A program made the translations under genes and the position numbers. Shown piece after piece: positions 51,364-60,381 of a DNA stretch of 64,000 nt (its first letter is position 1; each line of letters starts with the position of its first letter). The stretch spans positions 1 to 64,000 of the forward strand of contig JAAYVD010000126.1 in assembly GCA_012517355.1 (NCBI GenBank), written 5' to 3'. The DNA comes from Candidatus Rifleibacteriota bacterium (lineage in GTDB: Bacteria > Muiribacteriota > Ozemobacteria > Ozemobacterales > Ozemobacteraceae). A model generated the notes under the pieces. That model made no database searches, was not told the DNA's origin, and saw only the letters and a list, made by a program, of their open reading frames with translations.

Positions 51364-52926
51364 TCAGGGAGCGGGGGCGACGGGGGTGAAATCGCCGTCG
51401 AATGGCGAGTTCGAGGCCGGGGCCGGGCCTGCCGGGTCGAGGGCGACGAAGGCGGCCAGGCGTTGCAGGGAGTCGAGGCCGAGCAGAGGGGGGTGGGCGG
51501 CGACGGCGGCCAGCATGGACTTCCCGACCGCCTGCAGGCGGCGGACCCGGACGGGGCTGGGAGTGCGGGCGGCCAGTTGCCAGCGGCCGAGGGCGGCGAT
51601 CTCGCCGGCGGCGCGATCCAGGCTGAGGCGGGCATAGCGGAGGTTGAGGTAGGGGAAGTATTTCCCCGTCTCTCGGGCCAGCCACAGCAGCCGTTTGGCG
51701 AGGGGGCTGCCGGTGCCGCAGAGGGCCGGGTCGCGCCCCAGGCCGAGAACGGGCGGCAGGGCGGCCTGGATGGCGTTGCGCTCGGCCCGCTCGGCCTCGG
51801 TCAGCAGGAGCGGCCCGGCGTCGGGAATGGCCGAGCCGCGGGTGACCTCGTGGATGAACCGGGCCCCGGCCCGCCAGGCGTGGTCCTTCCCCACCATGAC
51901 GAAATTGTTGTCGGCGCCGGGGTTGCCGTAGGACCAGGTCAGCAGTCCGGCATAGCCTTTCCGGGCCTCGCGCAGGTAGGCCCGCCAGTTCTTCTCCTGC
52001 AGGGCGAAGCCGGCGTCGGGTGTCTCGGTCTTGGGCCCGCATTCACCGATGATGACCGGCTTGTCGAGCCCCAGGTCGCGGGCATGCGGCAGCACCGGCG
52101 CGTCGCGGTAGGAGTGCCAGTCGTAGAAATCGAGGCCGAGGCCGGAGAACCGGCCGGCCTTCAGGTTACGCTCCTCGTTCCAGCCGCTGGTGCAGGTGAC
52201 CTTGAGGCCGGGAACAGCCGCGTGGAAGGCGTCGGCGCAGGCCTTGATGAAGACCCGCATCTGTTTCCAGGAGCAGCCGAGGCGCGGGTCCTTGCCGCCG
52301 GTCAGGGCGTCGGTCCCGCCGACCGCGCCGTCGGCCTCGTTGATGATGTCGACCGCGAAGAAGGCCGGGTGCGAGGCGAACTCTTTCAGGAAGGGGACGG
52401 CCGCGTTGTTCAGATAGGAGGCCCGCACCTTGGGGTCGGTGATGATGCGCATGTGGCGCCCGCCCTGCTCCTCGCGGATCAGGTGGTTGAGGAGCGACCA
52501 GTAGACCATGACGTGGTGCCGGGCGGCCGTGTCCATCAGGATGCGGGCGTTGGCGAGGAAGACCGGGTCGAGGCCGGTGACCTCGTGGTAGGGATACTTC
52601 GGGTCGGTGGTCAGGTCGGGGGTGAAGGTCAGCCCTTCCTGGCGTTCGAAGGCCCAGACGCGCACCACGGGGCAGCCCATCTTTTCGAGGTTGGCGAAGA
52701 CCTTCTCGCACAATTCGGGTGTGAAGACCGGGTTCCAGCCCCCCTCGGCATGGTTCACCCCGATGTCGGCTCCGTAGTTGCCATTGAACCAGGCGAGGTT
52801 GGTGCCGAACACGAACCACCGGTCGAGCCGCTCGATGGGCCCGGCGGCGCCGGCGGGGGCGGCCGTCGCGGCCACGAGGATGAGGACGGCGAGCAGAAGG
52901 GGCTTGCAGGAACGAAGGTTCGGCAT
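51364..52926 (-). CDS. Secreted GH5-like glycoside hydrolase
   Basis: 520 aa. A signal peptide (LLLAVLILVAATAAPAGAA) leads to a clan-A TIM barrel resembling GH5 mannanases and cellulases. The acid/base is Glu in DIINEADG and the nucleophile is Glu in VIIGECGPK. VFGTNLAWFNGNYGADIG and VRVWAFERQEGLTF mark the start. After the barrel, about 180 residues are helical (WLARETGKYFPYLNLRYARL) and do not resemble a known carbohydrate-binding module. The ATG at 52926 has CGGAGGAA 7 nt upstream; a TATAAT lies at 52963-52968. The actual sugar is not determined. The convergent gap 51082-51363 shows nothing recognisable. Confidence 0.88.
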   Translation of the reverse strand: MPNLRSCKPLLLAVLILVAATAAPAGAAGPIERLDRWFVFGTNLAWFNGNYGADIGVNHAEGGWNPVFTPELCEKVFANLEKMGCPVVRVWAFERQEGLTFTPDLTTDPKYPYHEVTGLDPVFLANARILMDTAARHHVMVYWSLLNHLIREEQGGRHMRIITDPKVRASYLNNAAVPFLKEFASHPAFFAVDIINEADGAVGGTDALTGGKDPRLGCSWKQMRVFIKACADAFHAAVPGLKVTCTSGWNEERNLKAGRFSGLGLDFYDWHSYRDAPVLPHARDLGLDKPVIIGECGPKTETPDAGFALQEKNWRAYLREARKGYAGLLTWSYGNPGADNNFVMVGKDHAWRAGARFIHEVTRGSAIPDAGPLLLTEAERAERNAIQAALPPVLGLGRDPALCGTGSPLAKRLLWLARETGKYFPYLNLRYARLSLDRAAGEIAALGRWQLAARTPSPVRVRRLQAVGKSMLAAVAAHPPLLGLDSLQRLAAFVALDPAGPAPASNSPFDGDFTPVAPAP

Positions 52927-52968
52927 GGCGTTTCCTCCGTGGATCTCGAAACGTATTTTCTCATTATA

Positions 52969-53415
52969 CGCAGCCCTCCCTGGGGTCAGGGCCTCCCGAG
53001 TCATCGCCCCAGGGCAAAGGCCAACCTTGGAGCCCCTGTCAGAGCGGAAGGAGCCGCTCCTCCCGACCACCTCGCCGGGGCCACCGGTCCCTGGCCCCCG
53101 TTTTCCGCCTGCCGCGTCCCTCTGCTGACAATGGGGGTTTCAACCGTGCGTTTGTCCTGGTCACCGCCCTGGATGGGTGACGGTTTTGGAAATCCCGGTT
53201 CCCACACCTTGCTCGTCTGATCCCCTCAAGATCAAAGATGTCGACACTCCCGCATCTCGACTGACGCATCCATTCCTCGTTCTGCGTCAACCCATCGATT
53301 CTGACTATGCCGATCGTGCTTCCGCCCCCCTTCGCCACTTCCCCCTCCGCTCTCCCTTTCCCCTGCCGTCCTCGAGGTTTCTGTCGAAATGCGGAAGTCT
53401 CAAGACGTCTGCGGC
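52969..53415. other. Gap without recognisable genes
   Basis: Between the SPFH operon end and the GH5-like promoter. It contains a GTCACC/GGTGAC inverted repeat near 53160-53180 and TGACGCA/TGCGTCA with a 14-bp spacer near 53264-53291. Short ORFs here (e.g. minus 53039-53338) are Arg-rich and unconvincing. Confidence 0.5.
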
Positions 53416-54399
53416 CTACCGCCGCTTGGGAGAACGGGTGGGGGCGGGGTCGGGCGGGCGATCCGCCTCCCGGGCGGCTTCATCGGCGGGAACGGGCTCG
53501 GCAGGGGCTTCCAGGGCTCGGCTGGCCAGCATCTCGCGCAGGAGGGGGGTGCCCGGGGGGATCATGGTGATGCGGGCCTGGCTCTCGGCGAGCTTCTGGG
53601 CCTCGAGGATCTCGAACATGGCGGCGGCGATCTCCGGGTCCATGGAGATCTCGCGCAGGGCCTCGCCGACGATCTTCGGGCGGACGGCGGCGGCCTTGGC
53701 GAACTCGGCGGCGGCCTGGTTTTCGGCGGTGCTGGTGATGATGCTGACCTGGTTGGCGCCGTCCTGCTTGATGGCCGAGGTGACCTGGCGGAGGCGGTTG
53801 ACGACCTTCTCCTGGATCTGGCCGATCATGCGGGCGTCACGGAAGTGGACCTTGCGGATGTAGACGGAACCGACGCGGTAACCCCAGTCGGCCGACTGCG
53901 AGGAGACCTCCTGGCGCACCCTCTGGCTCATTTCGTGGCGGTCTTCGAGCATGTCGCCCAGCTTCATGTTGCTGAGGCAGCGCACGGTGGCGCTGCAGAC
54001 GTTGGCGGCGAGCGAGGCCTGGGGGTTGGCATTCTTGAACAGGAAGGCGACGGGGTCGGTGATGAACATCTCGTACCAGATGCCGATGCCCATGGGGGCG
54101 CCTTCCTCGGAGTTGACCGGCTGACTGCGCAGGTATTCCTGGTCGATGCGCATGTCGACCTCGTAGCAGGTGCCGAGCAGGTGGATGACGGGGGCCATCA
54201 TGCCCAGGTGCCAGGGCAGGAAGTAGATGCCCGGCTCCTTGAGCACGGCGAGGATCTTGCCGAACAGCACGTAGACGTGGCACCGTCCCTCGCGGACGAT
54301 GGCGTAGAACCCGAAGGCTCGGGCCAGCCAGAGCAGGAAGGGCATGCCGAGGAAGCAGCCGAAGAAGGTGGCGAGGAAGCCGGTGACGAACTGTTCCAT
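53416..54399 (-). CDS. SPFH/stomatin-like protein (second of pair)
   Basis: 327 aa. An N-terminal TM helix (FLATFFGCFLGMPFLLWL) anchors an SPFH domain (YVLFGKILAVLKEPGIYFLP, MRIDQEYLRSQPVNSEEGAP, WGYRVGSVYIRKVHF), then a helical region with Ala/Glu repeats (AENQAAAEFAKAAA) and a disordered Pro-rich tail. SPFH proteins form large membrane rings that organise membrane domains or bind proteases. The ATG at 54399 overlaps the stop of the first SPFH gene (TGATG), so the pair likely forms a heteromeric complex like HflK/HflC. Confidence 0.88.
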   Translation of the reverse strand: MEQFVTGFLATFFGCFLGMPFLLWLARAFGFYAIVREGRCHVYVLFGKILAVLKEPGIYFLPWHLGMMAPVIHLLGTCYEVDMRIDQEYLRSQPVNSEEGAPMGIGIWYEMFITDPVAFLFKNANPQASLAANVCSATVRCLSNMKLGDMLEDRHEMSQRVRQEVSSQSADWGYRVGSVYIRKVHFRDARMIGQIQEKVVNRLRQVTSAIKQDGANQVSIITSTAENQAAAEFAKAAAVRPKIVGEALREISMDPEIAAAMFEILEAQKLAESQARITMIPPGTPLLREMLASRALEAPAEPVPADEAAREADRPPDPAPTRSPKRR

Positions 54400-55364
54400 C
54401 ACTTCTCCTCCTCCATGATCACCTGGCGCACCTTGCTGTAGAGCGCGAGCTTGACGTTGCGCACGTAGGCCCGCAGGACGTCCGGTCCGCTGCGTTTCAG
54501 CTCCAGGAGCTGCTGGAACAGGCTCTTGAGCGGCTCGATCTCGGACCGGGCGCGCAGGGTCTCGATCTCGGTGGCCCGCCTCGACTGCACGATCTTCTGA
54601 TCGGCGGCGGCCTGGGCCAGGCTGATCTCGGAGCTGACCTCGTTGTGCGCCGTGTTGATGGCCGCCAGGGCGCTCTCGACGTCGTCTGGCGGGTCGATGC
54701 TGGTGATCAGCGAAGCCTCGAGGGTGATGCCGTAGCGGCCCACCGACTGCTGGCACTCGCGCACCATGTGCTCGTTGATCTCGTGGAGGTTCTTGCGCAG
54801 GTCGTTGATCGAGATACCGCTGGCCGCTCCAGCCTCGTCGGCCTTCTTGGCCTCATAGTTGGCGATGCGCTCGCGCAGCACCGAGACGAAATAGCCCATG
54901 ACGTGCACCAGCGGATTCTTCACCCCGAACAGGTAGGCGTAGAGGTTCTGTTCGCTGACCCGGTAGCGGATCTGGCCGCCGAGCCGCGTGTTGAGCTGGT
55001 CCTTGGTGACCGCGTCGAGGAACTGGCCGTGGTGGTTGGCTTCGGGGTCCTCGAGATCCTTGGCCATGTTGATGGTCTGGGTGGCCAGCGACACCTTGTG
55101 GATCTCCTCCCAGGGGAACTTGAAGTAGGGTCCGCCGGGGGGGATGGTCACCAGCTGCGGATAGGCATACCGCTCCCGCTCGTCCTCCATCATGCCCAGC
55201 GCCAGCGGCGAGCTGAGCGTGGTCCTGCCCTCGATGCGCTGGGCGCGCCCGAAGACGGTCTTCACCGCCCGCTCGTTCTGATCGACCGTGTAGATGCCCG
55301 CCCACAGGTAGTTGAGCAGGAACCAGACCACGAACCCGGCCCCGCATCCCATCAGGAATTCCAT
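54399..55364 (-). CDS. SPFH/stomatin-like protein (first of pair)
   Basis: 321 aa. An N-terminal TM helix (GAGFVVWFLLNYLWAGIYTV) and an SPFH domain (DQNERAVKTVFGRAQRIEG, GGQIRYRVSEQNLYAYLF, YGITLEASLITSIDPPDD) are followed by a helical Gln/Ala-rich segment (ISLAQAAADQKIVQSRRATE). It pairs with the next gene and follows the GAF/PAS cyclase gene by 40 bp, so all three are probably one operon. The pair may scaffold the cyclase or an envelope process; this is inference. Confidence 0.88.
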   Translation of the reverse strand: MEFLMGCGAGFVVWFLLNYLWAGIYTVDQNERAVKTVFGRAQRIEGRTTLSSPLALGMMEDERERYAYPQLVTIPPGGPYFKFPWEEIHKVSLATQTINMAKDLEDPEANHHGQFLDAVTKDQLNTRLGGQIRYRVSEQNLYAYLFGVKNPLVHVMGYFVSVLRERIANYEAKKADEAGAASGISINDLRKNLHEINEHMVRECQQSVGRYGITLEASLITSIDPPDDVESALAAINTAHNEVSSEISLAQAAADQKIVQSRRATEIETLRARSEIEPLKSLFQQLLELKRSGPDVLRAYVRNVKLALYSKVRQVIMEEEK

Positions 55365-55404
55365 TGTTCCCTCCCGTTGTCGGTCGCGGCCCCGGCGGCC
55401 GGGG

Positions 55405-57756
55405 TCACTTTTCCTTCATGGTCCAGACGCCGTCCCAGTCCGCGGGGGGCGGATGGTCGACGAAGATCTCGCAGCGCTCGAGGTACATCTTGACGAGGTG
55501 GTCGTCGGGCCGGATCTTTTCGGCTTCGAGGAAGGCGCGGCCGGCGCCGGGGAAGTCGCGGCCGCGGTAGGCCTGCTGCCCGCGCCGGTAGTGGCCGAGG
55601 AAGTCCTGGAACCCGCTGCCGGGAACGGCTTCGGGGTCGAACACCTCGTGGACCCAGACCGGCTGCTGCTTCCCCTTCACCCGCAGGCAGTCGACCTCGC
55701 GGGTCAGGTAGGACCGCTTCAGCTGGCGCAGGGTCAACTCGCTGACCAAAATGCCGGCGTGGTAGAACTTGCAGGCGCTCTCCAGGCGTGAGGCCAGGTT
55801 CACGCCGTCGCCGATCACCGTGTAGTCCATGCGCTTGAGGGAACCGATGTTGCCGACCAGCACCTTGTCGGTGTTGATGCCGATGCCGATGCCGAGCGGT
55901 GGCTGGCCGGCCTCGGCCCGCGCGACGTTGAGGGCGCGCAGAGCCCGCATCATCTCGACGGCGGTGGTGACGGCGCGGTCGGCGTCCTCGCCCGAGGGGA
56001 ACGGCGTGCCGAACACCGACAGGATGGCGTCGCCGATGTACTTGTCGAGGATGCCGCCGTTCTTGAAGATGATCTCGACCATCTCGGTGAAGTAGGCGTT
56101 GAGGAAGGCGACCGTCTCCTGCGGCCCGATGGCCTCGGAGATGCTGGTGAAGCCGCGGATGTCCGAAAACAGCACCGACACCTCCTGGATCTGGCCGCCC
56201 AACACCGCCTCGGCGTCGGCGAGCCGCTCGGCCACCTCCTTCGGCATGTAGCGCGAGAGGGCGCCCCGCAGGCGCTTCTCCTTGGTCACGTCCTCGACCA
56301 CGACCAGGGCGCCCATCGGTTCCTGCTTGGTGTTGTGCAGGGGGACGCCGCTGAAGTTGACGAAGGCGGTGCGGTCGCCCGCCTGGGCGATCTCGGCATC
56401 GAGCGACAGGTCGGTCTTGCCGGAGGCGAGCACCCGCTCGACGCGCTCGGCGATCCAGTGGTTGCGGCCGGCGAAGAACTCCTCGGCCCCCTTGCCGATG
56501 ATCTGGGCGCGGTCGACCGCGAAGGTGCGCAGGGCGGCCGTGTTGGCCGTCTCGATGCGGCGGCGCTCGTTGAGGGTGACGACGCCGGTGTTGAGGCTCT
56601 CGAGGACGCTCTCGTTGTAGTTCTTCATGTTGAGGACGTCGTCGAACAGCTTGGCGTTCTCGATGGCCACCGCGGCCTGGGCCGAGAAGGCGCGCAGCTT
56701 CTTCTCGTCGCGACGGTTGAACGGCCCTCCCTTCTTGTTCAGCACCTGCGACACGCCGATGATGCGGGAATGCCGGTTGACCACCGGCATGCACAGGATG
56801 GAACGGGTCTGGAAGCCGGTCTTGCGATCGACCTCCTGGTTGAAGCGCGAATCGGCGTAGGCGTCGGGGATGTTGATGGTCTCGCCGGTCTGGAAGACCG
56901 ACCCGGCGATGCCGACGGTGCAGGGGATGCGGATCTCGCGGTTCTCCAGGCCGGTCGCGACGCTCGACCACAGTTCCCGGTTCTTCTCGTCGAACAGGAA
57001 CAGGGTGGCCCGCTCGGCATCGAGGATCGAGACGATCGATTCCATGATCTTCTGCAGCAGGGGCTTCAGCTGCAGCTCGGAGGAGATGGCGGTGGTGACC
57101 TCGAGCAGGTAGGTCTCCTCGTTGCGGGCCCGCTGGACCTGCTCGTAGAGGTGGGCGTTCTGCAGGGCGGCGGCGGCGTGCGAGGTGATGACCTCGAGCA
57201 GGCTGAGGTCCTCCTGGGTGAACCCGCCGGTCGCCTTGTTCAGCAGTTGCAGGGCCCCGATGACCTGGCCGCCGCGGGTCTTGATGGGGGCGCAAACGAT
57301 GGTGCGGGTGCGGAACCCGGTCTTCTGGTCGATCTCGCGGTTGAAGCGGGCGTCGGCGTAGGCATCGTCGATGATCACCGCGGTGCCGGTCTGGAAGACG
57401 CTGCCGGCGATGCCTTGCCGTGCCGGGAACCGGATCTCGGTGATTTCCGCGCCCTGGGTGACCCGGGAGAACAGTTCGTCGTTCTCGCTGTCGTACATGA
57501 ACAGGGTTCCCCGCTCGGCGTGGACGGTTTCAGAGGTGATCTGGATCATCAGCGCCAGCAGGTTGTTGAGCGAGCTGGTGTCGACCATGCGGGTCGAGAC
57601 GTCCAGGATGGCGGCGACCTTTTCGAGGATCTCGGCCAGGAGCGTGAGGAACTCCTCCCGCTCCTCCTGCGACAGGAAGCCGAAGATCTTGACGATGTCG
57701 TCCTGCTGGAGGCGGTGCGACAGGATCCGGTTGACGATATCGATGGTCTGGTTCAC
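55405..57756 (-). CDS. GAF-GAF-PAS class III adenylate/guanylate cyclase
   Basis: 783 aa. After a short N-terminal helix, two GAF domains (about 60-200 and 230-390) share RNEETYLLE-type linkers and TGIAGSVFQTG / DAYADxRFN motifs. A PAS domain (about 410-515; ESLNTGVVTLNERRRI) leads to a cyclase domain (about 540-700) with metal aspartates in VLFSDIRGFTS and KYIGDAILSVFG, and GDGVNLASRLES. The C-terminus has short TPR-like helices (GQQAYRGRDFPGAGRAFLEA). It should make cAMP (or cGMP) in response to a small ligand. The GTG at 57756 has GAGGAACC 9 nt upstream. No membrane helix. Confidence 0.93.
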   Translation of the reverse strand: MNQTIDIVNRILSHRLQQDDIVKIFGFLSQEEREEFLTLLAEILEKVAAILDVSTRMVDTSSLNNLLALMIQITSETVHAERGTLFMYDSENDELFSRVTQGAEITEIRFPARQGIAGSVFQTGTAVIIDDAYADARFNREIDQKTGFRTRTIVCAPIKTRGGQVIGALQLLNKATGGFTQEDLSLLEVITSHAAAALQNAHLYEQVQRARNEETYLLEVTTAISSELQLKPLLQKIMESIVSILDAERATLFLFDEKNRELWSSVATGLENREIRIPCTVGIAGSVFQTGETINIPDAYADSRFNQEVDRKTGFQTRSILCMPVVNRHSRIIGVSQVLNKKGGPFNRRDEKKLRAFSAQAAVAIENAKLFDDVLNMKNYNESVLESLNTGVVTLNERRRIETANTAALRTFAVDRAQIIGKGAEEFFAGRNHWIAERVERVLASGKTDLSLDAEIAQAGDRTAFVNFSGVPLHNTKQEPMGALVVVEDVTKEKRLRGALSRYMPKEVAERLADAEAVLGGQIQEVSVLFSDIRGFTSISEAIGPQETVAFLNAYFTEMVEIIFKNGGILDKYIGDAILSVFGTPFPSGEDADRAVTTAVEMMRALRALNVARAEAGQPPLGIGIGINTDKVLVGNIGSLKRMDYTVIGDGVNLASRLESACKFYHAGILVSELTLRQLKRSYLTREVDCLRVKGKQQPVWVHEVFDPEAVPGSGFQDFLGHYRRGQQAYRGRDFPGAGRAFLEAEKIRPDDHLVKMYLERCEIFVDHPPPADWDGVWTMKEK

Positions 57757-57859
57757 GTGCTCGGTTCCTCGATGGTTCGGATGCAGTTTCCCGCATTGTA
57801 GCGGAACCCCTCCGGAAAGGGAACCCTTGTCCGGTTCCCGTGTCCTGTGAAGCAGGGGT

Positions 57860-57888
57860 TTCCGGCTTCGGGGGAAATCTGGTATGCT
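57860..57888 (+). promoter_or_regulatory. Promoter of the B12 riboswitch transcript
   Basis: TTCCGG (57860-57865), 17 bp, TATGCT (57883-57888) with an extended TGG. Transcription would begin right at the riboswitch. Confidence 0.5.
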
Positions 57889-57892
57889 GGCG

Positions 57893-58036
57893 GCGGACCG
57901 GTGAACGGAAAACGGTGGGAAGCCGTTGCGAGTCCGTCGCTGTAGCCGGGGACGACCCCCGCGGGAAGCCACCGCCGGAAGGCGGGAAGGCGCGGGGGAA
58001 GGGTGATCCGGGAGCCAGAAGACGTTGCCGGTCCGT
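57893..58036 (+). promoter_or_regulatory. Cobalamin riboswitch
   Basis: Conserved blocks appear in order: GGGAAGCCGTTGCGAGTCCG, CGCTGTAGCC, GGGAAGCCACC, GGGAAGGCGCGGG, AAGGGTGATCCGGGAGCCAG and AAGACGTTGCC (B12 box region GCCAGAAGAC). The outer stem is CGGACCGG (from 57894) with CCGGTCCG (58028-58035). It precedes the B12-type binding protein gene by about 35 nt, in which AGGAG would be the controlled ribosome site. Confidence 0.96.
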
Positions 58037-58071
58037 AACGAAACGCGATCCTCGCCGACAGGAGTTGAAGC

Positions 58072-59337
58072 GTGTCAAGCTTTCATCCACGCCGTTTTTC
58101 CCTTCCCTTCCCCTTCCCCTGCCCCTATCTCGTCCGCTTTCCTTCCACCTGCCCCGCCTGGCCCCTGGTCTTGATCGCCGTCTGCCTCCTGGCCCCATCG
58201 GCCGTGTCGGGGCCAGCGTGGTCCGAACCGTTCATCCCGCCGCCCGCAGGTTCGGAAACGCTTCGGTGCCCCACGCCGAACGCACCCCCGGCACACAGTC
58301 AGATCCTGGCCGTTATGCCGGAGGGAACGCCCCTCACCCCATCGCCTGCCATCCCGTCGCCGGCCCCGGCCCCTGGCCCGGCCCAATCGCGGCCGGAGGG
58401 CCCCGCTGTCACCGCCCCCGCGCCACGCCCGGCCCAATCGCTGCCGGAGAGCCTCGCGGCCGCGGCCCCCGCGCCAGACCCGGCCGGGACACTTCCGGAT
58501 GGGATGGCCGTCCCGGCCGACCTGACCCTTCCCGCGCCAGGGTCCTTCAGCCGGATCGTCTCGCTGGCTCCCAGCCTGACCGAAACCCTCTTCGCGCTTG
58601 GCCTGGGCAACCAGGTCGTGGGTGTCACCGATTTCTGCTCCTTCCCTCCCGAGGTGAAGACGAAAACCCGGATCGGAGGATTCATCGACCCCAACATCGA
58701 ACTCATCCTCGGCTTGCGGCCGGACCTGGTGGTGATGCTCCCCGACCATCGCGAGATGAGGACCCGCCTGGAGGGGATGGGACTCCGGTGCCTCGCCGTC
58801 CCTCAGTACACGGTCCACGACATCCTGGCCAGCCTGATCATCGTCGGGACGGCCTGCGGAGTGCGTGACCACGCCCGGGATGTCCGCCGGGCCATCGCGC
58901 ACGATCTGCACCTGGTCCGTCAGCGGATCAAGGACCGGCCCCCGGTGCGGGCCGTGCTGTCGGTCGGCCGTGACCTGACGGGGGGACGCCTCGACCAGGC
59001 CTGCCTGGCCGGGCCCAAGGGGTATCTGAGCGATCTGCTGGCCCGGGCCGGGGGCACCAATGCCGTCACCGAGTCGGTCCTCACCTATCCATCCGTGTCA
59101 CGTGAAGGCCTGGCCGCCCTCGCCCCCGAAGTGGTGATCGATCTGATCCCAGACCCGGACCGGCAAGGAAAGTCTCTCGAAACCATCCGGCGGGCCTGGC
59201 AGGAGGTCCCCGGGTTGCCTGCCGCCCGCACCGGGCGCATCCACATCCTCGACACGGATTTCGCGGCCATTCCCGGCCCGCGGGTGGCCGAGGTGGTCCG
59301 CACCTTCGCCCGCCTGCTCCATCCCGAACCGGAATGA
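58072..59337 (+). CDS. btuF: Vitamin B12 ABC transporter substrate-binding protein
   Basis: 421 aa from the GTG at 58072 (ACAGGAG 9 nt upstream). A hydrophobic signal segment at about residues 32-48 is followed by an unusual Pro/Ala-rich, repeated linker of about 110 residues (repeats like PAQS-PE). The BtuF/FecB-type periplasmic domain follows (RIVSLAPSLTETLFALGLG, VVGVTDFCSFPPEV, NIELILGLRPDLVVML, AGGTNAVTESVLTYP). A cobalamin riboswitch directly upstream identifies the ligand as B12 with good confidence. The ATPase and permease genes follow. Confidence 0.92.
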   Translation: MSSFHPRRFSLPFPFPCPYLVRFPSTCPAWPLVLIAVCLLAPSAVSGPAWSEPFIPPPAGSETLRCPTPNAPPAHSQILAVMPEGTPLTPSPAIPSPAPAPGPAQSRPEGPAVTAPAPRPAQSLPESLAAAAPAPDPAGTLPDGMAVPADLTLPAPGSFSRIVSLAPSLTETLFALGLGNQVVGVTDFCSFPPEVKTKTRIGGFIDPNIELILGLRPDLVVMLPDHREMRTRLEGMGLRCLAVPQYTVHDILASLIIVGTACGVRDHARDVRRAIAHDLHLVRQRIKDRPPVRAVLSVGRDLTGGRLDQACLAGPKGYLSDLLARAGGTNAVTESVLTYPSVSREGLAALAPEVVIDLIPDPDRQGKSLETIRRAWQEVPGLPAARTGRIHILDTDFAAIPGPRVAEVVRTFARLLHPEPE

Positions 59338-59505
59338 CCCCGCGTCTCACCAGCCGGTGGCCTCCGTGCCCCCTGCCCACCCCGGTTCCATCGCCGCCTC
59401 GACGGCTTGCCGCCTGCCTGCCCATTCCGCCGTCGTCCATCACCACGCTTTTTATCATTGAAAAATTTGGATTAGATGATTAGCTTTGATTATTATAACA
59501 CATGA

Positions 59506-60381
59506 ATGAATATTACTGATAACAAAAACGCGGCCATTGGCAACCCCTCCGCCTCCACCCTTCTCCCGGCCGGGCACCCCGATACCCCTCCTCACCCCAT
59601 CCTGATCGTCGAGGGCTTGTCGGTCCGGGTGGGTGGGTCGACCCTTCTTTCCGACATCTGTTTGCGCCTCGAGGAACGGGAGCGGGTGGCGGTCATCGGC
59701 CCCAACGGGGCCGGCAAGACCACCTTGTTGCGGGTCCTGGCGGGGTTCCTGCCGGGGGGGGAAACCGCGGTCCGCTGGCAGGGGCGGCCTCTGGGAGAGT
59801 GGCCCCGCCGGGACCTGGCCCGCTGGCTGGCTTTCGTCCCCCAGATGTCGGAGCGGCTTCCGCCATGCCCCGTCTTCGATTTCGTCCTGCTGGCCCGCTA
59901 TGCCCACGGAGAACGCTGGTTTGGCGGGGCGGACCGCCGGGACCGGGCGGCGGCAGGCCTGGCGCTCGAGGCCGCGGGGATCACCCACCTCGCGGAACGG
60001 GACCTGTCGACCTTGAGCGGCGGCGAGCGGCAAAAGGTGCTGATCGCGGCGGCCCTGGCCCAGGAGGCCCCCGTCTGGTTCCTCGACGAGCCGGCCGCCT
60101 TCCTCGACTACCGACAGGAACTGGAGGTCCGCTCCCTCTTGACGCGCCTCCAGAAAGAGGCGGGAAAGACGGTGGTCAGCGTCGTCCATGACCTGAACCG
60201 GGGGGCGCTCGACGCCGACCGGGTGATCGCCCTCCAGGGAGGCCGCCTGGTCTTCGACGGGCCGCCGGCCGCCCTCGCCGATCGGGCCCGCCTGCGGTCG
60301 ATCTTCGCGACGGAGTTCGACATCCTCACCCACCCCGGCACGGGAAAGGTTCTGGTGGTGGCCAGGGAGGGACAGCCGTGA
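59506..60381 (+). CDS. btuD: ABC transporter ATP-binding protein (BtuD/FecE-like)
   Basis: 291 aa. Walker A is VIGPNGAGKTTLLRVLAG, the Q-loop is LAFVPQM, the signature is LSGGERQKVLIAAAL, Walker B is VWFLDEPAAFLD, and the switch His is in SVVHDLN. The C-terminal DILTHPGTGKVLVVARE is typical of the cobalamin/siderophore class. It probably powers uptake of B12. A very AT-rich stretch of about 60 bp (59455-59515) just before the start is unusual for this genome and may hold a promoter (TATTATAAC at 59491-59499). The ATG at 59506 was chosen, but another ATG at 59502 is out of frame. Confidence 0.92.
   Translation: MNITDNKNAAIGNPSASTLLPAGHPDTPPHPILIVEGLSVRVGGSTLLSDICLRLEERERVAVIGPNGAGKTTLLRVLAGFLPGGETAVRWQGRPLGEWPRRDLARWLAFVPQMSERLPPCPVFDFVLLARYAHGERWFGGADRRDRAAAGLALEAAGITHLAERDLSTLSGGERQKVLIAAALAQEAPVWFLDEPAAFLDYRQELEVRSLLTRLQKEAGKTVVSVVHDLNRGALDADRVIALQGGRLVFDGPPAALADRARLRSIFATEFDILTHPGTGKVLVVAREGQP

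Noticed and set aside
53039-53338. 99-codon minus-strand ORF
   Set aside because: Arg-rich, no ribosome site, no resemblance to a folded protein; spans an inverted repeat.
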